Shown: positions 24,796 through 34,463 of the stretch, piece by piece | How positions within the stretch are numbered: position 1 is the first letter of the stretch | How the letters are laid out: every line of letters starts with the position of its first letter | From: Pontixanthobacter aquaemixtae | GTDB lineage: Bacteria; Pseudomonadota; Alphaproteobacteria; Sphingomonadales; Sphingomonadaceae | Direction: 5' to 3' | DNA: 64,000 nucleotides | Assembly (NCBI RefSeq): GCF_009827395.1 | Contig: NZ_WTYX01000001.1 | Coordinates: forward strand, 398,001 to 462,000 | Notes under the pieces: generated by a model | What the model was told of the DNA's origin: nothing | Database searches by the model: none | The model's input: only the letters and a program-made list of their open reading frames with translations | Made by a program: the position numbers and the translations under genes

Positions 24796-25569
24796 CTATT
24801 TGCGGCGGAGGATAATGGTCAAACCGTCGCGCTCATTCGCGTCGAATGGCAAAGTGCAGCGCAATGCATCGGCCCTTGCTCTATCCAGAATGGCAGAAGC
24901 CACTTCGGTGTCATGAAGTACCACATCTGCGGTTCCAAGGAGGCGCGCCTGACGCAGCGTCAGATCTTCGGGATTGTCACTGCTCAGCACGATCTCGATT
25001 GTCTCAGGCTTGGCGTGGGAAACATCGCCTTGAAGCCAATCCTCGACTCGATCTGGAGCGGATGGATTAAGCGGATCGAGCAAGCCGCCTTCGCCAAGTG
25101 CATCGTCCAGCGCGCGGCGCCGGTCAGACGGATCGGGGAAAGCTGACCGCATGCTTTCCCGGCCTGCAGCCAGCTTGCTTGCCAATGCCCCAAGCGATTG
25201 CGGCAACAGCTTTTCGAGACGGAGGCGCAGTTGTTTGGCCAGACCTGCCGATGCCCCTGACGTGCCAATTGCGATCAGCACCGGCTCGCGATCGAGAATG
25301 CTTGGCGTTGTGAAATCGCACAGATCGGGACGGTCGGCCACATTGACCAACAATCCCTTGTCGCGCAGGCGCTTGGCCGTGGCGCTCGCCGCTTTCTCAT
25401 CCTCCAAAGCAATAAATGCCAGGCTGGCCTGATGGGCCTCTGTTTCGCTGCAGGGAATGCCCCCCGCACGTTCAACCAGCCGGCGTTTTGCTTCGCCCAT
25501 TTCGCCTTCGCCGATCACGACAACCTTCTTGCCCGCGATCCGGTGAAGCAAGGGAAGCGAGCTGATCAT
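24796..25569 (-). CDS. Precorrin-2 dehydrogenase/sirohydrochlorin ferrochelatase with relic SUMT tail
   Basis: A 257-residue protein corresponding to the N-terminal half of CysG. The NAD-binding segment GKKVVVIGEGEMGEAKRRLV, the LLVNVADRPDLCDFTTPSIL strand and IAIGTSGASAGLAKQLRLRLE identify the dehydrogenase/ferrochelatase that turns precorrin-2 into siroheme. After the sirohaem-synthase dimerisation region, residues ~180-257 (IEIVLSSDNPEDLTLRQARL, TADVVLHDTEVA) align with the first ~60 residues of a SUMT domain but stop before its catalytic parts and have lost the GAGPGDPE motif. A complete SUMT exists at 740-1552. Overlaps lysA by four bases (ATGA). Confidence 0.85.
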   Translation of the reverse strand: MISSLPLLHRIAGKKVVVIGEGEMGEAKRRLVERAGGIPCSETEAHQASLAFIALEDEKAASATAKRLRDKGLLVNVADRPDLCDFTTPSILDREPVLIAIGTSGASAGLAKQLRLRLEKLLPQSLGALASKLAAGRESMRSAFPDPSDRRRALDDALGEGGLLDPLNPSAPDRVEDWLQGDVSHAKPETIEIVLSSDNPEDLTLRQARLLGTADVVLHDTEVASAILDRARADALRCTLPFDANERDGLTIILRRK

Positions 25570-26825
25570 AGCCAGTCGGGAACCGTTTCCGCGTCCATGA
25601 TAGCTGCTGCCGCAAGGCGATCTGCGACAACAGCGAACTTGTCACCATCAACCAGCACTTCGGCCACAAAACCGCGCGAATTATAGCTGGAGGCCATGGT
25701 CGCGCCATAGGCGCCAGCGGTACGGAAAATCGCAAGATCGCCCGATTCAAGCGTATCCATTTCGCGGTTCATCGCGAATGTGTCGCCGGTTTCGCAAATA
25801 GGGCCGACAATATGCGACACGCTCTTCGCGCCGCTTGGCTGTACGGCCTCAATATCGTGCCACGCGCCGTACATAGCCGGGCGGGCAAGATCGTTCATCG
25901 CCGCATCGACCACGACAAAGGGGCTGGCATTGGAGCTCCGTTTAACACGTATCACGCGCGTTAGCAGCACACCGGCATTGCCTGCGATCACGCGTCCCGG
26001 TTCGAAGGACTGCGCAACATCCCAAGGCTTTGTCACGCGCGCCACCATTGCGCCATATTCGGCCGGCGAAGGCAGAATTTCGCCAGTTTTATAGGGCACT
26101 CCCAATCCGCCGCCGAGATCGGCGTGAGTGACTGTCTGACCTTGCGCGCGCAATTCTGCAATCAGATCGCCGACCTTGGCGAAAGCGGTCTCTAGCGGCT
26201 CGAGCGAAGAAAGCTGGCTTCCGATATGCACCGCAATTCCGCGCATATCGAGGCCGGGAAGCGCGGCCAACGTCGCGTAGATTTCGGCAGCGCGATGGAT
26301 CGGCACACCAAATTTGTTTTCCGCTTTGCCGGTGGAGATTTTCTCATGCGTGCGTGCATCGACATCGGGGTTCACGCGCAATGCACAGCGTGCGATTTTA
26401 CCATGGCGGCTCGCAATCGCGGCAAGCTCGCGGCCTTCTTCCTGCGATTCAATGTTGAATTGACCGATATCGGCTTCGAGGCCTTGAAGCAGCTCGGCAT
26501 CTGTTTTGCCAACGCCGGAGAACACGATGTCTTTGGGTGCCATATCGGCTTCCAAGGCGCGGACAAGTTCGCCGCCTGATACGACATCTGCGCCATATCC
26601 TTCGCGGCTCAGCACTTTGAGCACGGCAAGGTTCGGATTGGCCTTCACGGCAAAGGCGATGTGCGGGTCTTTGACCCCGCTCAATGCCTCGCGAAAGACC
26701 CGTGCATGGCGCACCAATGTCGCGCGTGAATAGACATAGACTGGCGTGCCGACTTCTTCCGCGATGCGGGTCAGCGGAATATCCTCGGCATGCAACACGC
26801 CGTCACGAAGTTGGAAATGGTCCAT
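25566..26825 (-). CDS. lysA: Diaminopimelate decarboxylase
   Basis: A 419-residue PLP enzyme of the alanine-racemase-fold decarboxylase group, converting meso-diaminopimelate to lysine. The cofactor lysine is in HIAFAVKANPNLAVLKVL; VFSGVGKTDAEL, LRVNPDVDARTHEKISTG, HIGSQLSS, DLGGGLGVPY, EPGRVIAGNAGVLLTRV and the C-terminal CETGDTFAMNREM and YGATMASSYNSR (active-site Cys and Tyr) are present. Start ATG 26825. It sits five bases after a small lipoprotein gene and upstream of the siroheme dehydrogenase gene, in the order argH-lipoprotein-lysA common in proteobacteria. Confidence 0.96.
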   Translation of the reverse strand: MDHFQLRDGVLHAEDIPLTRIAEEVGTPVYVYSRATLVRHARVFREALSGVKDPHIAFAVKANPNLAVLKVLSREGYGADVVSGGELVRALEADMAPKDIVFSGVGKTDAELLQGLEADIGQFNIESQEEGRELAAIASRHGKIARCALRVNPDVDARTHEKISTGKAENKFGVPIHRAAEIYATLAALPGLDMRGIAVHIGSQLSSLEPLETAFAKVGDLIAELRAQGQTVTHADLGGGLGVPYKTGEILPSPAEYGAMVARVTKPWDVAQSFEPGRVIAGNAGVLLTRVIRVKRSSNASPFVVVDAAMNDLARPAMYGAWHDIEAVQPSGAKSVSHIVGPICETGDTFAMNREMDTLESGDLAIFRTAGAYGATMASSYNSRGFVAEVLVDGDKFAVVADRLAAAAIMDAETVPDWL

Positions 26826-26830
26826 CGACT

Positions 26831-27073
26831 TTACTCGGGCGGCGGAAGATCAAACGGGTCGTCTTCGCGCTCTTCGCTGCGGCGGCGCAGCTCTACGCTC
26901 CGCTCTGGCGCGGCTTGCGGATCGGGGGTCAGCAGTTCCTGTGCATTGGGCGGGGCTTCGGCGCCGGTTGGCGCGACGGGCAAGCTGCTGCCTTCGGGAG
27001 GCGTCAATTCACCAGTCTGTGCGCAGGCACCCAAGGCAAACAAGCCGACAACTGGCAATAATCCGCGTATCAT
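26831..27073 (-). CDS. Small lipoprotein between argH and lysA
   Basis: An 80-residue protein with a lipoprotein signal ([12 protein letters not shown], Cys17). The mature part is Pro/Glu rich and ends with an acidic-basic tail ([17 protein letters not shown]); no fold is apparent. Small lipoproteins of this kind (LptM/LppL-like) are usual next to lysA. Its ATG overlaps the argH stop (ATGA), and it is five bases before lysA. Confidence 0.75.
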   Translation of the reverse strand: MIRGLLPVVGLFALGACAQTGELTPPEGSSLPVAPTGAEAPPNAQELLTPDPQAAPERSVELRRRSEEREDDPFDLPPPE

Positions 27074-28497
27074 GCTGTCGCTCCATCATTCAGGCCCAGC
27101 GCTTTGCGCGCAGCTGCGACTTGCTGCTTTACCTGTTCGGGCGCGGTTCCGCCATAGGATGCGCGCGCCGCGACCGATGCTTCGACCGATAGAGCTGAAT
27201 AAACGCCATCATCAATCCGTTCATCGATAGCTTGGAGCTCGTCCAGCGAAAGCTCGTCCAGCGCGACACCTTTTTGCTCCGCCAGTTTGACCGCTGCACC
27301 GGTTATGTGATGCGCCTCGCGGAACGGGATATCGGCTTCGGTCACCAGCCAATCTGCAAGGTCGGTTGCCGTGGCATAGCCCAGCTCGGCAGCCTCGCGC
27401 ATGCGGTTGGTGTTGAAAGTGCTGTCTGCAACCATACCGGTCATCGCCGCAATCGACAGCGCCAGCAGACCAGCCGCTTCGAACACCGGCGGTTTGTCGT
27501 CCTGCATATCCTTCGAATATGCCAGCGGCAGGCCCTTCATCGTAACCATCAGTGCGGTGGTGGATCCGATGACACGCCCGGCATGCCCGCGCACAAGCTC
27601 GGCTGCATCAGGGTTTTTCTTCTGCGGCATGATCGAACTGCCCGTCGAAAGGCTGTCCGCCATTCGCACGAAACCGAAGGGCTGGCTTGCCCAGATGATG
27701 AACTCCTCGGCAAGGCGCGAGAGGTGCAGTGCAATCTGGCTGGCTGCCATCAGATAATCGAGCGCGAAATCGCGATCGGATACTGCATCGAGACTGTTGG
27801 CAGTTGGCCGGTCGAATTGGAGCGCAGCCGATGTCACATCGCGGTCTATCGGGAATCCGGTTCCCGCCAATGCGGCTGAACCCAGCGGGCTTTCATTCAT
27901 CCGCATCCGCGCGTCGGCCAGCCGCGAACGGTCACGCCGCAGCATTTCGTAATAGGCCATCAGATGATGCCCCAAAGTGACTGGCTGCGCGGTCTGCAAA
28001 TGGGTGAATCCGGGCATTATGCTGTCCGCATGCGCACCGGCCTGCGTAACCAGCGCGCGCTGCAAAGCTGCCAATCCGTCATCGGTCTGGTCAATCGCCG
28101 TTCGCACCCATAATTTGAAATCGGTTGCCACCTGATCGTTGCGGCTTCGCGCGGTGTGAAGCCGCCCCGCAACCGGACCGATCAATTCGGCGAGCCGGCT
28201 TTCTGTGGTCATGTGAATGTCTTCGAGATCCCAATCTTCCGGGACCCCGTCTGCTTCATATTCCGCAGCGACACGGTCCAGCCCTTCACAAATTGTCTTG
28301 GCATCTTCGGCACTGACGATTCCTTGCGCGCCCAACATCGTGACATGCGCTTTGCTGGCAGCGATGTCTTGGCGCCACAGCGCCTTGTCGAACGGGATAG
28401 AGGCGTTGATTTCGCGCATGATAGCGCTAGGTCCCTCAGCGAACCTACCGCCCCACATCTGATTGGAGCCTGCTGTGTTGTTACCGTCTTCGCTCAC
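27070..28497 (-). CDS. argH: Argininosuccinate lyase
   Basis: ArgH cleaves argininosuccinate to arginine and fumarate. The protein has [76 protein letters not shown] and the superfamily signature [12 protein letters not shown]. The GTG at 28497 ([17 protein letters not shown]) is preferred since homologues carry several residues before MWGGRF and AAGG lies upstream; ATG 28458 is the alternative and would remove the 23-base overlap with the divergent thioredoxin gene. The open frame extends further to 28755 but only antisense to that gene. The lipoprotein gene follows with a four-base overlap. Confidence 0.93.
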   Translation of the reverse strand: MSEDGNNTAGSNQMWGGRFAEGPSAIMREINASIPFDKALWRQDIAASKAHVTMLGAQGIVSAEDAKTICEGLDRVAAEYEADGVPEDWDLEDIHMTTESRLAELIGPVAGRLHTARSRNDQVATDFKLWVRTAIDQTDDGLAALQRALVTQAGAHADSIMPGFTHLQTAQPVTLGHHLMAYYEMLRRDRSRLADARMRMNESPLGSAALAGTGFPIDRDVTSAALQFDRPTANSLDAVSDRDFALDYLMAASQIALHLSRLAEEFIIWASQPFGFVRMADSLSTGSSIMPQKKNPDAAELVRGHAGRVIGSTTALMVTMKGLPLAYSKDMQDDKPPVFEAAGLLALSIAAMTGMVADSTFNTNRMREAAELGYATATDLADWLVTEADIPFREAHHITGAAVKLAEQKGVALDELSLDELQAIDERIDDGVYSALSVEASVAARASYGGTAPEQVKQQVAAARKALGLNDGATA

Positions 28498-29059
28498 GCG
28501 CACTGCCTTGATGCTTGCCGGATTGTCTCTGGCTTTGAGCGCCTGCGATAGTGGGGCAGAGGCTCCGGGGCAAGAACAGGCCGATTTGGCAGCGCAGAAG
28601 GCCAGCTTGTCGGGAGAGATTGATGATAGCCGCGCGGGTGACCTGATGCCCGCGATCAATGTCAGCGATCCCGATGGGAAGAAGATCAATCTGGGCGCAC
28701 TGCAAGGGCAGCCGGTTTTGCTCAATCTGTGGGCGACCTGGTGCCCGCCATGCAAGGTGGAAATGCCGATGCTGAACGCGCTCGCCGCGGAAAATTCAGA
28801 CTCGCTGAGAGTGATCGTTGTCAGTCAGGAATTATCCAAACCGGAAAATGTCCTGGCCTTCTTCCAGCAAAAGCAGCTCGACAATCTTCACCCGTGGATG
28901 GATCCGGAAGGGCTGATCGGCAAAGCGCTGGGTGCGAATGTGCTTCCGATAACTGTCCTGTATGACGCATCCGGCCGCGAGATTTGGCGCGTGCAAGGCG
29001 AATATGATTGGTCGAGCGCGGAAACGCAGGAGGCGATTGCGGCGGCTTTGGCTGAATGA
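28475..29059 (+). CDS. TlpA-like thioredoxin-fold lipoprotein
   Basis: A 194-residue protein. The signal ends in a lipobox ([11 protein letters not shown]) so it is anchored in the periplasm. A linker of ~50 residues precedes the TlpA/ResA-type domain: [39 protein letters not shown] with redox motif CPPC, and the cis-Pro loop [13 protein letters not shown]. Such proteins reduce disulfides for cytochrome c or other exported proteins. The start is GTG 28475, six bases after GGAG (28465-28468); TTG 28463 and ATG 28511 are less likely. Divergent from argH, a pairing seen widely in alphaproteobacteria. Confidence 0.88.
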   Translation: MLLPSSLTRTALMLAGLSLALSACDSGAEAPGQEQADLAAQKASLSGEIDDSRAGDLMPAINVSDPDGKKINLGALQGQPVLLNLWATWCPPCKVEMPMLNALAAENSDSLRVIVVSQELSKPENVLAFFQQKQLDNLHPWMDPEGLIGKALGANVLPITVLYDASGREIWRVQGEYDWSSAETQEAIAAALAE

Positions 29060-29143
29060 CCAAGGAAAGTTGTTTACCCTCCCTTGCGGTCGGGAGCATT
29101 TTGGCCAAATTCATCCCCCGGATGAATTTGCGTCTCAAAATGC

Positions 29144-29219
29144 TGGTGGGCGATGACAGGCTCGAACTGCCGACCCTCTCGGTGTAAACGAGATGCTCTA
29201 CCAACTGAGCTAATCGCCC
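29144..29219 (-). tRNA. tRNA-Val (anticodon UAC)
   Basis: Minus-strand cloverleaf of 76 bases beginning GGGCGATTAGCTCAGTTGG and ending with encoded CCA. The acceptor arms GGGCGAT/ATCGCCC pair perfectly; the anticodon loop TTTACAC gives UAC, reading valine GUA codons. T arm CAGTTCGAGCCTG is normal. Confidence 0.95.
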
Positions 29220-29320
29220 GATCCGTGTTCGGAAGCGCTCTAATAGCGTCCATAAGTGCAAAAGCAATTACCAATATGGAATTCTTTGTGCCTTTTTCGA
29301 CTCCGCGCTAAGGGCGCGGC

Positions 29321-30301
29321 ATGGCTCAAGGTTATATTTCCATCTTCGCAACCGGCGGTACGATTGCGGGAATCGCGGGGTCAGCGACACGGCGCGACTA
29401 TCGGCCGGGACAGATTGGGATCGACCAATTTCTCGATTCGCTGGCCGAACTGGACCTTGGGGTTGAACTGCGCGGGCAGCAATTCGCCAATATCGGATCG
29501 GAAGATATCGGCCCGGAGCTGTGGCAGAGGCTGCATGATGCAGCGCTGGCCGCGATGGAAGACGGCGATTGCCAGGGCGTGGTTATAACGCATGGCACTG
29601 ACACCGCTGAAGAAACCGCATTTCTGCTCGATCAAACGCTACCCACTGCAAAGCCGGTTATTTTGGTCGGAGCAATGCGGCCTGCCGATGCAGTTGGAAG
29701 CGACGGACTGCGCAATTTCGCCAATGCAGTACGCGTCGCCAGCGATCCGCAAGCTGCGGGGCGGGGCGTTGTGCTGGTGATGAGCGACCGCATTTTTGCC
29801 GCTCGCGATGCGCGCAAGGCGCACACCGAAATGACCGACGCGTTCAAAGGCTTTCCGCGCGGCCCGATCGGCCATGTCACGCCAACTTCTCTCGAATGGT
29901 TTGGCCCCGCCTGGCGTGTGGGTGAGGGCTCGCGCTATGAATTCCATCTTGATATGCCGAAAGTATCGATCCTCTATGCCTATGCCGGAATGTCGGCAGA
30001 CAACGTCAAGCAGGCGGTAGAAGGCGGCGCGAAGGGAATTGTGCTGGCTGGCTTCGGCCACGGCAACGCGCCGCGCGCAATCCGCGATGCGCTGGCCCAA
30101 GTGGTGGCCCAGGGCGTGCCGGTTGTTCGCGCGTCGCGGGTGGACGAAGGATTGGTCGATCGCGAGCCCGAAGATGACAGCGCAAATTTCGTTGCTGCAC
30201 GCGCGCTCGGCCCTGCGCGCGCACGGATATTGCTGCAATTGCTGCTGGCAAACGGGATCAGCGATCCGGCTCGGATTCAGGATGAATTTAGCCGGCGATA
30301 A
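29321..30301 (+). CDS. L-asparaginase (type II-like)
   Basis: A 326-residue asparaginase/glutaminase-family enzyme hydrolysing asparagine to aspartate and ammonia. The two catalytic threonine motifs are intact: IFATGGTIAGIAG near the N-terminus and VITHGTDTAEETAFLLD near residue 90, followed by VGAMRPADAVGSDGLRN. No signal peptide is present, so it is cytoplasmic despite type II-like motifs. Start ATG 29321. Convergent with an MDR oxidoreductase gene, nine bases apart. Confidence 0.92.
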   Translation: MAQGYISIFATGGTIAGIAGSATRRDYRPGQIGIDQFLDSLAELDLGVELRGQQFANIGSEDIGPELWQRLHDAALAAMEDGDCQGVVITHGTDTAEETAFLLDQTLPTAKPVILVGAMRPADAVGSDGLRNFANAVRVASDPQAAGRGVVLVMSDRIFAARDARKAHTEMTDAFKGFPRGPIGHVTPTSLEWFGPAWRVGEGSRYEFHLDMPKVSILYAYAGMSADNVKQAVEGGAKGIVLAGFGHGNAPRAIRDALAQVVAQGVPVVRASRVDEGLVDREPEDDSANFVAARALGPARARILLQLLLANGISDPARIQDEFSRR

Positions 30302-30310
30302 CGCGGTGAG

Positions 30311-31420
30311 TTAGCCCCAAGGCGTGACCAGATATTTCTCGCCGGTTTTCATGGCGCGATAATCAAGCACGGCATCTTTCTCCAGCATTTGCTCAAGGTT
30401 GACCTTGGCTTTGTAGCTGCTGGCAAAAGTGGTGGTGAGGTTGTCGAGAACGCGCTGGCGCATGCGCATGACCGTTTCCATGCCCGCATTGGCAAGGAAC
30501 GGCGTCAGCAGCCAGCCGGACAGCGTCCAGCCAAAACCGTAGCTTGGCGTCAGGATCGTAGGGCCAAGGTCCAGACGGCCATAGATAAACATCCGCTTTT
30601 CCTGATTCGACCCGTAACGATTATACTCGGTCATCTTGCTGACCGCGACTTGCTCCATCGCTTTGAACACAGTGTCGGTCGCTTGGCCCCCGCCGATTGG
30701 GTCAAAGCCATAGAACGCATCGGTTTCGTCAATCGCGGTGCGCAGCTGTTTCATAAAATCATCGTCGGATGAATTGACGACATATTTCGCGCCAAGCCCT
30801 TTGAGCATTTCGACATGCTCTGCCTTGCGCACGATATTGACCAGATTGATGTCGTCTTCCTGACAGATCTTGATTAGCATCTGACCCAGATTGGATGCTG
30901 CCGCGGTGTGGATGATGGATTTCTTGCCATCCATCTTGGCGTTTTCGACAAAGCCGAGTGCGGTCATCGGATTGACAAAGGCGCTGGCCCCATCCTCGGA
31001 TGAGTGATCACCCAGCGGCACACACATCGCAGCATCGGCGATGCAATATTGACTGTAAGCACTGCCCGGTACGCAGGCGACACGCTGCCCGTCGAGCGCT
31101 TTGGCCATATCGCTGTCGCCGGTCGCGACCACGGTGCCTGCGCCTTCATTGCCGGCTGGCAGCTTTTGACCATGACGCGCTTTTGCGCCCGAATTGAATG
31201 GTTCGGGCATCTTGGCGACAAATTTCCCCGGCGTGTATTCGGCATTTTCAAGGTCCGCCGCGCTGGTCAGGATGGCGAGGTCCGATGGATTGATCGGCGC
31301 AGCTTCCATTTTGACCAGAACCTGGTTTCCTGTGGGTTCGGGGAAAGTCACTTCCTCGACTCCAACCGTCAATGTGCCGTCGCTGGTGAGGGTGGTGAAT
31401 AGCTGCTTGCCGGTTGTCAT
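30311..31420 (-). CDS. Zinc-independent MDR-family oxidoreductase (quinone oxidoreductase-like)
   Basis: A 369-residue medium-chain dehydrogenase/reductase. The GroES-like N-domain has VLVKMEAAPINPSDLAIL and GNEGAGTVVATG; the nucleotide-binding domain has KKSIIHTAAASNLGQMLIKI, an atypical Rossmann motif in which AAASN replaces AGxGG. The structural zinc Cys tetrad and catalytic Cys/His of zinc enzymes are missing, pointing to a quinone/enoyl reductase-like member using NADPH. Substrate unknown. Start ATG 31420 (MTTGKQLFTTLTSDG) has GGAG close upstream. Confidence 0.8.
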   Translation of the reverse strand: MTTGKQLFTTLTSDGTLTVGVEEVTFPEPTGNQVLVKMEAAPINPSDLAILTSAADLENAEYTPGKFVAKMPEPFNSGAKARHGQKLPAGNEGAGTVVATGDSDMAKALDGQRVACVPGSAYSQYCIADAAMCVPLGDHSSEDGASAFVNPMTALGFVENAKMDGKKSIIHTAAASNLGQMLIKICQEDDINLVNIVRKAEHVEMLKGLGAKYVVNSSDDDFMKQLRTAIDETDAFYGFDPIGGGQATDTVFKAMEQVAVSKMTEYNRYGSNQEKRMFIYGRLDLGPTILTPSYGFGWTLSGWLLTPFLANAGMETVMRMRQRVLDNLTTTFASSYKAKVNLEQMLEKDAVLDYRAMKTGEKYLVTPWG

Positions 31421-31499
31421 CTGGTACTCTCCATAAATTTGGTGATCGCGGACCGATGCCGCGCTTGGTCACTTAGCTAGCTACGCCGCAGCAGCTTGG

Positions 31500-32249
31500 C
31501 TAGGTTTCATTTGGATACTTAGCTGCAACGAAATAGAGACCGTGCGGCGGGGCATTACGGCCGAGTGCCTGCCGGTCTTTGGCCTCCAACGCGTCTTTTA
31601 GGCGCGCCTTGGACCATCGGCCCATCCCAACATAGGCAAGGCAGCCGACCATCGAGCGGACTTGATGGTGCAGGAAGCTAAGCGCCTCTGCCTCGATATA
31701 GACCCATTCGCCCTCTCGCCGGACATCCAGCCTGTCGAGCGTTTTGACCGGGCTTTTCGCCTGACAGTTTACCGACCGGAAGGTGGTGAAATCATGCTGC
31801 CCGACCAGCAACTGAGCCGCATCGTGCATGGCCGCTTCGTCAAGCTCTTGCGGCACCTGCCACGCACGATTGCGCTCTACCGTCAGCGGCGCCCGGCGGT
31901 TGCAAATGCGGTAGAGATAGCTGCGCCCAACGCAGTCAAACCGCGCGTGCCAATCGTCGGGTTTCACCTCGATATGCGTGACCGCAACCGGATGCGGGCG
32001 GAGCTGCGCATTGATCGCTTCCATTACGCGAAACGGCGTCAGTCCGGTGTCCACATCGACATGGCTGCGCATTCCGTAAGCATGCACGCCCGCATCGGTT
32101 CGCCCGGCCGACTGCATCCGCACCTCCTGCCCGGAAAAAGCGAGCACGGCTTCTTCGACGGCTTGCTGGACGCTTGGCCCATGCTTCTGCCGCTGCAGCC
32201 CCATGAAGGGAGTGCCGTCAAATTCCAGAGTGAGCGCGAAACGGGTCAT
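31500..32249 (-). CDS. truA: tRNA pseudouridine(38-40) synthase
   Basis: A 249-residue pseudouridine synthase acting on positions 38-40 of tRNA anticodon stems. The catalytic Asp lies in [53 protein letters not shown] and [19 protein letters not shown] are family motifs. Start ATG 32249 ([12 protein letters not shown]), 27 bases after the lipoprotein stop; a frame extension of seven residues upstream is not conserved. Downstream of fmt and the lipoprotein on the same strand. Confidence 0.95.
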   Translation of the reverse strand: MTRFALTLEFDGTPFMGLQRQKHGPSVQQAVEEAVLAFSGQEVRMQSAGRTDAGVHAYGMRSHVDVDTGLTPFRVMEAINAQLRPHPVAVTHIEVKPDDWHARFDCVGRSYLYRICNRRAPLTVERNRAWQVPQELDEAAMHDAAQLLVGQHDFTTFRSVNCQAKSPVKTLDRLDVRREGEWVYIEAEALSFLHHQVRSMVGCLAYVGMGRWSKARLKDALEAKDRQALGRNAPPHGLYFVAAKYPNET

Positions 32250-32276
32250 GCGTGGTAAACCGGGCAGCAAACCCGG

Positions 32277-32771
32277 TCAGTCGATTGTCACGCCTTCGGG
32301 GAATGGGCCGCTTTCGCATTGGAAAGTGAATTCTTCAACGCCGCTGGTGTCTGAGGTGAGCCGCTTCTCCATCGTCAGCGTCTCGATATCGAGCAGCATC
32401 TGGTTCACCGCACCGCTGGCTGTTTCGAAATACAGGCCGACCTTTTCGCCCTGCCAGCCCAGGCCGCAGCCCGGCTGCCCCGGATCGCACATATCGCGGG
32501 CGAAGTTCTGCATCCGCGAATAGCTTTTCACTGCGCCGTCGGTGATCAGGAAGAACTGGGTCGAGGTGATGCCATTGTCCTGTTTTTCGGTACAAGTGAT
32601 GAATTGGTCGTCCACCGGCTGGCTGCGCGTTGCGGCCAAGCTTTCCACCGTGACTGCCGCAGCACCGGACAGCGCATCACCACTGTTTCCATCCACTTGC
32701 GCGTCTTCACCAGAGGCCGAGCATGATGCCAGCCCGATCAGACCCAAAGTCAAAGCCGTGGTGCGATACAT
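32277..32771 (-). CDS. Lipoprotein of unknown function between fmt and truA
   Basis: A 164-residue protein with lipobox LIGLASC (Cys17) and a serine/glycine-rich mature start. The rest is beta-rich with paired cysteines (FITCTEKQDNG, DMCDPGQPGCGLGWQGEKVG, FTFQCESG), suggesting a small secreted disulfide-bonded domain. No family recognised. It sits in the fmt-truA interval, 38 bases after fmt and 27 before truA, and so is likely co-transcribed with two translation genes, which says little of its own role. Confidence 0.7.
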   Translation of the reverse strand: MYRTTALTLGLIGLASCSASGEDAQVDGNSGDALSGAAAVTVESLAATRSQPVDDQFITCTEKQDNGITSTQFFLITDGAVKSYSRMQNFARDMCDPGQPGCGLGWQGEKVGLYFETASGAVNQMLLDIETLTMEKRLTSDTSGVEEFTFQCESGPFPEGVTID

Positions 32772-32809
32772 ATTCGTTTCTCCTCAAGACAATCTAAGAT
32801 ATCAATTCA

Positions 32810-33715
32810 CTAGCGCAGCGAAACGCCCGATGCGATTGTTTGCCCGCGCAGGAAATCCGCAGCGTCCATCTGCGGCTTGCCGGCACGCTGGATTCGCGCA
32901 ATGCGCAGCGCCTTTGTCCCGCAGGCGACTGTCAGGCAATCGTCCAGAGTGACGCCAGCTTCCCCTTCCGCATCAACCACTTCTGCTTTCAACAGCTTGA
33001 CCCGTTCACCTTCCAGTTCAAACCATGCGCCGGGGAATGGGGCAAGGCCGCGGATTTTCCGTTCGATCACCTGCGCGGGTTCGTTCCAGTCGATGCGCGC
33101 TTCGGCCTTGTCGATCTTGGGCGCATGCGTTGCCTCGCTGTCGTCTTGCGGGACGGGAGTGTGGTTCTTCAATTCGCGCAAAGTGCCAACCATCAGTTGC
33201 GCGCCCAGCTCGGCCAGTTCCTCGGTCAATTCGCCGGTGGTCTTGTCCTCTATGGGGGTTCGCAACATTGCCAGCATCGGGCCGGTGTCCAATCCTGCTT
33301 CCATCTGCATGATGGTAACGCCCGTGCCCGGATCGCCCGCCATGATCGCGCGGTGGATAGGGGCGGCGCCTCTCCAACGCGGCAGGATAGAGGCATGGAC
33401 ATTGAGGCAGCCGTGCTCTGGAATGTCGAGAACCGCCTGTGGCAGGATCATCCCATAGGCCGCGACCACGGCGATATCGGGCTTGAGTGCGGCGAAGCCT
33501 TCCTGTTCTTCCGCCTTCTTGAGCGAGGTCGGGCAACGGACTTCGATGCCCAGTTCCTCCGCTTTGATCTGCACGGGCGAGGGCTGCAATTTCTTTCCCC
33601 GCCCTGCGCGGCGCGGCGGCTGGGTGTAGACAGCGACAATCTCATGCGCGGCCTCGTGCAGAGCGGTCAAAGTCGGCACCGCAAAATCCGGCGTCCCCAT
33701 GAAAATAATGCGCAT
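32810..33715 (-). CDS. fmt: Methionyl-tRNA formyltransferase
   Basis: A 301-residue enzyme that formylates initiator Met-tRNA using 10-formyltetrahydrofolate. [19 protein letters not shown] at the start, [24 protein letters not shown] with the catalytic Asn-His, [17 protein letters not shown] with the catalytic Asp, and the C-terminal OB-like domain ([20 protein letters not shown]) are all visible. Start ATG 33715. Divergent from recR-def; formylation and deformylation genes are thus on either side of repeat C1. Confidence 0.96.
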   Translation of the reverse strand: MRIIFMGTPDFAVPTLTALHEAAHEIVAVYTQPPRRAGRGKKLQPSPVQIKAEELGIEVRCPTSLKKAEEQEGFAALKPDIAVVAAYGMILPQAVLDIPEHGCLNVHASILPRWRGAAPIHRAIMAGDPGTGVTIMQMEAGLDTGPMLAMLRTPIEDKTTGELTEELAELGAQLMVGTLRELKNHTPVPQDDSEATHAPKIDKAEARIDWNEPAQVIERKIRGLAPFPGAWFELEGERVKLLKAEVVDAEGEAGVTLDDCLTVACGTKALRIARIQRAGKPQMDAADFLRGQTIASGVSLR

Positions 33716-33728
33716 TCTAGAAAAACCC

Positions 33729-33816
33729 GTTCACCCTGATCCTGTCGAAGGGTTGTCCTTACTTTTATTCCGAGCAAAAGAAAGGGCAGGGCTTCGACAA
33801 GCTCAGCCCAAGCGGA
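33729..33816. repeat. Paired palindromic repeat, family C copy 1, between fmt and recR
   Basis: Arms at 33729-33759 and 33786-33816 are inverted relative to each other; each has a stem with CCTGTCGAAGG or its complement CTTCGACAAG...GCCC. A 26 bp AT-rich spacer separates them. The element ends 12 bases before the recR start. A second copy is at 53780-53870. Confidence 0.88.
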
Positions 33817-33828
33817 TATTGGGTCACA

Positions 33829-34425
33829 ATGGCATCGCAAGAGATCGAGACATTGGCATCGGCATTGGCGCGGCTTCCCGGATTGGGACCGCGTTCGGCG
33901 CGGCGCGCGGTGTTGTGGTTGGTCAAGCGCCGCGAAAATGCACTCGGGCCGCTTCTCGATGCACTGGAGGCGGTGCGCGACAAGCTGGTCGAATGTGAAA
34001 TTTGCCACAATGTCGACACGCAAAACCCCTGCGGCATCTGCGCCGACCCGCGCCGCGATCAGCGGTCGCTTTGCGTGGTGGAAGATGTCTCCGACCTGTG
34101 GGCGCTCGACAGGGCAAAGCTGTTTACCGGGCGCTATCACGTGCTGGGCGGAAAGCTATCGGCGATGGACGGCGTGCGGCCGGAAGATCTGAATATCGGT
34201 TCGCTGCTGGAGCGGGTTGATGCGGGCGAAATTGACGAGATTGTGCTGGCGATGAATGCCACTTTGGAAGGGCAAACCACCGCACATTATATCGCCGAAC
34301 GGCTGGAGCAGCATCCGGTGCGCATTACCCAACTGGCGCACGGACTGCCGGTGGGCGGCGAACTGGATTATCTGGACGAGGGCACTCTGGCGCAGGCGCT
34401 CAGGGCGCGGAGGCCGGTGGACTAA
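33829..34425 (+). CDS. recR: Recombination mediator protein RecR
   Basis: A 198-residue RecR that with RecO loads RecA onto gapped DNA. Helix-hairpin-helix near residue 15 ([20 protein letters not shown]), a C4 zinc finger ([16 protein letters not shown]), and a Toprim domain ([13 protein letters not shown] ... [20 protein letters not shown]) match the family, with the C-terminal [16 protein letters not shown]. Start ATG 33829 lies just after a palindromic repeat that supplies the entire leader; no strong ribosome site is visible. Followed by def after 38 bases. Confidence 0.95.
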   Translation: MASQEIETLASALARLPGLGPRSARRAVLWLVKRRENALGPLLDALEAVRDKLVECEICHNVDTQNPCGICADPRRDQRSLCVVEDVSDLWALDRAKLFTGRYHVLGGKLSAMDGVRPEDLNIGSLLERVDAGEIDEIVLAMNATLEGQTTAHYIAERLEQHPVRITQLAHGLPVGGELDYLDEGTLAQALRARRPVD

Positions 34426-34463
34426 GCTTGCAGCAGCGTACAACGCGCACTAAGTGAACCCGC

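Noticed and set aside
33729-33816. Insertion sequence or MITE with target duplication
   Set aside because: Paired palindrome without transposase, terminal direct duplication not seen; kept as a short repeat only.
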